From an uncultured Eubacteriales bacterium (lineage in GTDB: Bacteria > Bacillota > Clostridia > Oscillospirales > Butyricicoccaceae): a DNA stretch of 6,298 nt. Below, piece after piece: positions 4,937-6,298 of the stretch (its first letter is position 1; every line of letters begins with the position of its first letter). The DNA lies in the NCBI GenBank assembly GCA_934630445.1, contig CAKTWY010000146.1, positions 1 through 6,298 on the forward strand. Reading direction: 5' to 3'. The translations under genes were made by a program, and so were the position numbers. The notes beneath the pieces were generated by a model, which was not told the DNA's origin, did not search any database, and was given only the letters and a program-made list of their open reading frames with translations.

Positions 4937-6298
4937 TTACCACGGGAAGGTAAAACCGCCGTTTCCGCCGCCGAAGGGATTGGTCGAACCGTCCTCCGAA
5001 CCGGAGGAGGGCTGCTGCTGTTGCTGCGACTGGGTACGTTTTTCCTGCAGATCGGTGAGGACCGCCTCATCCATCAGCGTAATGGTAAATTCATATTTCC
5101 TGCCGCCGCGGTAGATGGTCAGCGTCATCTGGTCGCCGGCCTTGTATTGATCCTTAATTTCGATGAGCTCCTGCATGGTGGTCACGCGCTCGCCGTTGAC
5201 ATGGGTGATGATATCATCCGTCTGAAGACCGGAGCCGTAAGCCGGGCCGTCCGGGTCGATGCTGCCAACGAGGATGCCCTGCGGCAGGTCAAAGTAGGCG
5301 GCCATGTTGGCCGACAGGTTCTGTCCCGTGATGCCGATCGCCGGGCGGCCGACAACGTGGCCATAGGCAGTCAGCTCGTCGATGATCGGCTTTGCCGTAT
5401 TCATCGGGATGGCGAAGCCGAGACCTTCATAGTAGGAGATGCCCAGCTTGACGGTGTTGATGCCGATGACCTGTCCATATTGGTTGATCAGCGGGCCGCC
5501 GGAATTGCCGGGGTTGATGGACGCATCGGTCTGGATCAGGTTCATGGTACGCCCGTCGACCGCGATGTTGCGGTTGATGGCGGAGATGATGCCGCGCGTC
5601 ATACTGTTTTGCAGCTCCAGGCCGCCGGGGCTGCCGATAGCGATAGCCAGGTCACCGATCTTCAGCGCATCGGAGTCGCCAAACTCGGCAGGGGTCAGGC
5701 CCGTAGCCTCGATTTTGAGCACGGCGAGATCCGTCTTGGAATCTGTACCGATGATCTGCGCGGAATACTCGGTGCCGTCGGACATGACGACCGTGAACTG
5801 GTCGCCCTCCTCGACGACGTGGTTATTGGTGATAATATAGCCGTCCTCCGTCATGACGATACCAGAACCGGTCGACTGTGTCATATTTGAAAGACTCTCG
5901 GACAAGACGCTTACGACTGACGGGCCGACCTTTTCATAAATCTGGGCGGGCGTGAGCGCGCCGTCGGCAGACGCATCGCCGCCGGAGGGGGTAGTCGGCG
6001 GATTTGTGATTTCAAGCTGCGGCGCGTCGGCACTCGGCTCGGGAAGACCTTCGGGCGGAACGGTGCCGGACGAGGAGTTGTCCGCATAGTAGAAGTTGTA
6101 GATCAGCGTGCCTGTAAGGCCTGCCGATACGAGAAGCAGCAGCACGATCACAACGACCAGTGCGACGACTACGCCGCTCTTCTTCTTTTTCTTCCCCTTC
6201 ATCTGAGCGGCATCTTGTTCCGAAGGATTCTGGTAGCGATAAGGCTGCCCTCCCCAATAGGGTGAGCCGTAAGGCGGCTGCCCTGCGCCGGTGTGAGG
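4937..6298 (-). CDS. HtrA/DegP-like membrane-anchored serine protease, 5' end beyond the window
   Basis: An S1C-family trypsin-like protease plus one PDZ domain. Numbering from the internal ATG at 6202: basic stretch KGKKKKK, membrane helix about 11-36, disordered Pro/Ser/Thr linker about 40-82, protease domain about 87-277 with catalytic H128 (TNNHVV), D158 (KTDLAVL) and S234 (NPGNSGGPL), PDZ domain about 285-377, then a Gln-rich run and a GGGNGGFTFPW tail. It acts at the outer face of the membrane, degrading or holding damaged exported proteins. The ATG at 6202 is probably not the true start: the same frame stays open to the window edge and encodes a Pro/Gly/Tyr/Gln-rich segment (PPYGSPYWGGQPYRYQNP and flanks), the kind of cytoplasmic N-terminal tail common in clostridial HtrA proteins. 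No Shine-Dalgarno sequence stands ahead of 6202. The gene is therefore given as partial. The promoter is outside the window. It converges on the LCP-tyrA-HAD operon and shares a terminator with it. Confidence 0.93.
   Translation of the reverse strand, partial: PHTGAGQPPYGSPYWGGQPYRYQNPSEQDAAQMKGKKKKKSGVVVALVVVIVLLLLVSAGLTGTLIYNFYYADNSSSGTVPPEGLPEPSADAPQLEITNPPTTPSGGDASADGALTPAQIYEKVGPSVVSVLSESLSNMTQSTGSGIVMTEDGYIITNNHVVEEGDQFTVVMSDGTEYSAQIIGTDSKTDLAVLKIEATGLTPAEFGDSDALKIGDLAIAIGSPGGLELQNSMTRGIISAINRNIAVDGRTMNLIQTDASINPGNSGGPLINQYGQVIGINTVKLGISYYEGLGFAIPMNTAKPIIDELTAYGHVVGRPAIGITGQNLSANMAAYFDLPQGILVGSIDPDGPAYGSGLQTDDIITHVNGERVTTMQELIEIKDQYKAGDQMTLTIYRGGRKYEFTITLMDEAVLTDLQEKRTQSQQQQQPSSGSEDGSTNPFGGGNGGFTFPW

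Noticed and set aside
4992..5008. 7-bp inverted repeat TCCTCCG-AAC-CGGAGGA in the HtrA tail
   Set aside because: It is short, sits in Ser/Gly/Glu low-complexity codons and has no T-run; chance is sufficient.
3862..5070. Minus-strand open frame (402 codons) opposite tyrA and the HAD gene
   Set aside because: It overlaps three convincing genes, crosses the bidirectional terminator and shows no domain; GC-rich third positions readily keep the antisense frame open.
4931..5890. Plus-strand open frame (319 codons) opposite the HtrA gene
   Set aside because: The opposite strand encodes an unmistakable HtrA protease and PDZ domain; this frame is its mirror and has low-complexity D/V/G/R content.
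1..6298. Mobile element, CRISPR array, tRNA or rRNA
   Set aside because: No spaced direct repeats, transposase or integrase motifs, terminal inverted repeats or recognisable structural RNA were seen by eye.

Overview
The window looks like chromosomal DNA from a fairly GC-rich member of the Firmicutes, most likely class Clostridia. I infer this from the gene families present (a DUF975 membrane protein, a short radical SAM/SPASM protein, an SH3b lipoprotein, an LCP wall-polymer transferase, a stand-alone prephenate dehydrogenase, a HAD-IIA phosphatase and a membrane-anchored HtrA), from the Gram-positive envelope functions, and from the preference for GC-ending codons. No rRNA, tRNA, CRISPR array, insertion sequence or phage gene is visible. 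This is an ordinary core-genome stretch rather than an accessory island.

Layout. Positions 1-1245 (+) hold the 3' end of a DUF975-type integral membrane protein gene. Three bases after it comes a complete radical SAM/SPASM protein gene. A 163-bp gap (1246-1408) follows, holding a weak hairpin, a plausible sigma-A-type promoter and several dyads built from TACA/TGTA half-sites. Positions 1409-1999 (+) encode a lipoprotein with two bacterial SH3 domains, closed by a strong intrinsic terminator. Positions 2117-4833 (+) are a tight three-gene run: an LCP-family protein, prephenate dehydrogenase (TyrA-type) and a HAD-IIA phosphatase, with junctions of 3 nt and a 4-nt overlap. A 15-bp perfect hairpin with A/T flanks (4857-4909) separates this run from a convergent gene, 4937-6298 (-), which encodes a membrane-anchored HtrA/DegP-like serine protease. 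The reading frame of that gene runs off the right edge of the window.

How the genes relate. Three products (SH3b lipoprotein, LCP protein, HtrA) belong at the outer face of the cytoplasmic membrane or in the cell wall: wall sensing or binding, attachment of glycopolymers to peptidoglycan, and envelope protein quality control. TyrA makes the tyrosine precursor 4-hydroxyphenylpyruvate, and the HAD enzyme is a cytosolic phosphatase of unknown substrate. Their coupling to the LCP gene is probably transcriptional convenience rather than a pathway.

Nothing here amounts to a clearly new system. The two signals not explained by the genes are a 12-bp perfect hairpin inside the radical SAM gene, which sequesters a perfect AGGAGG ahead of an in-frame ATG, and the cluster of TACA/TGTA dyads around the promoter of the SH3 lipoprotein gene.
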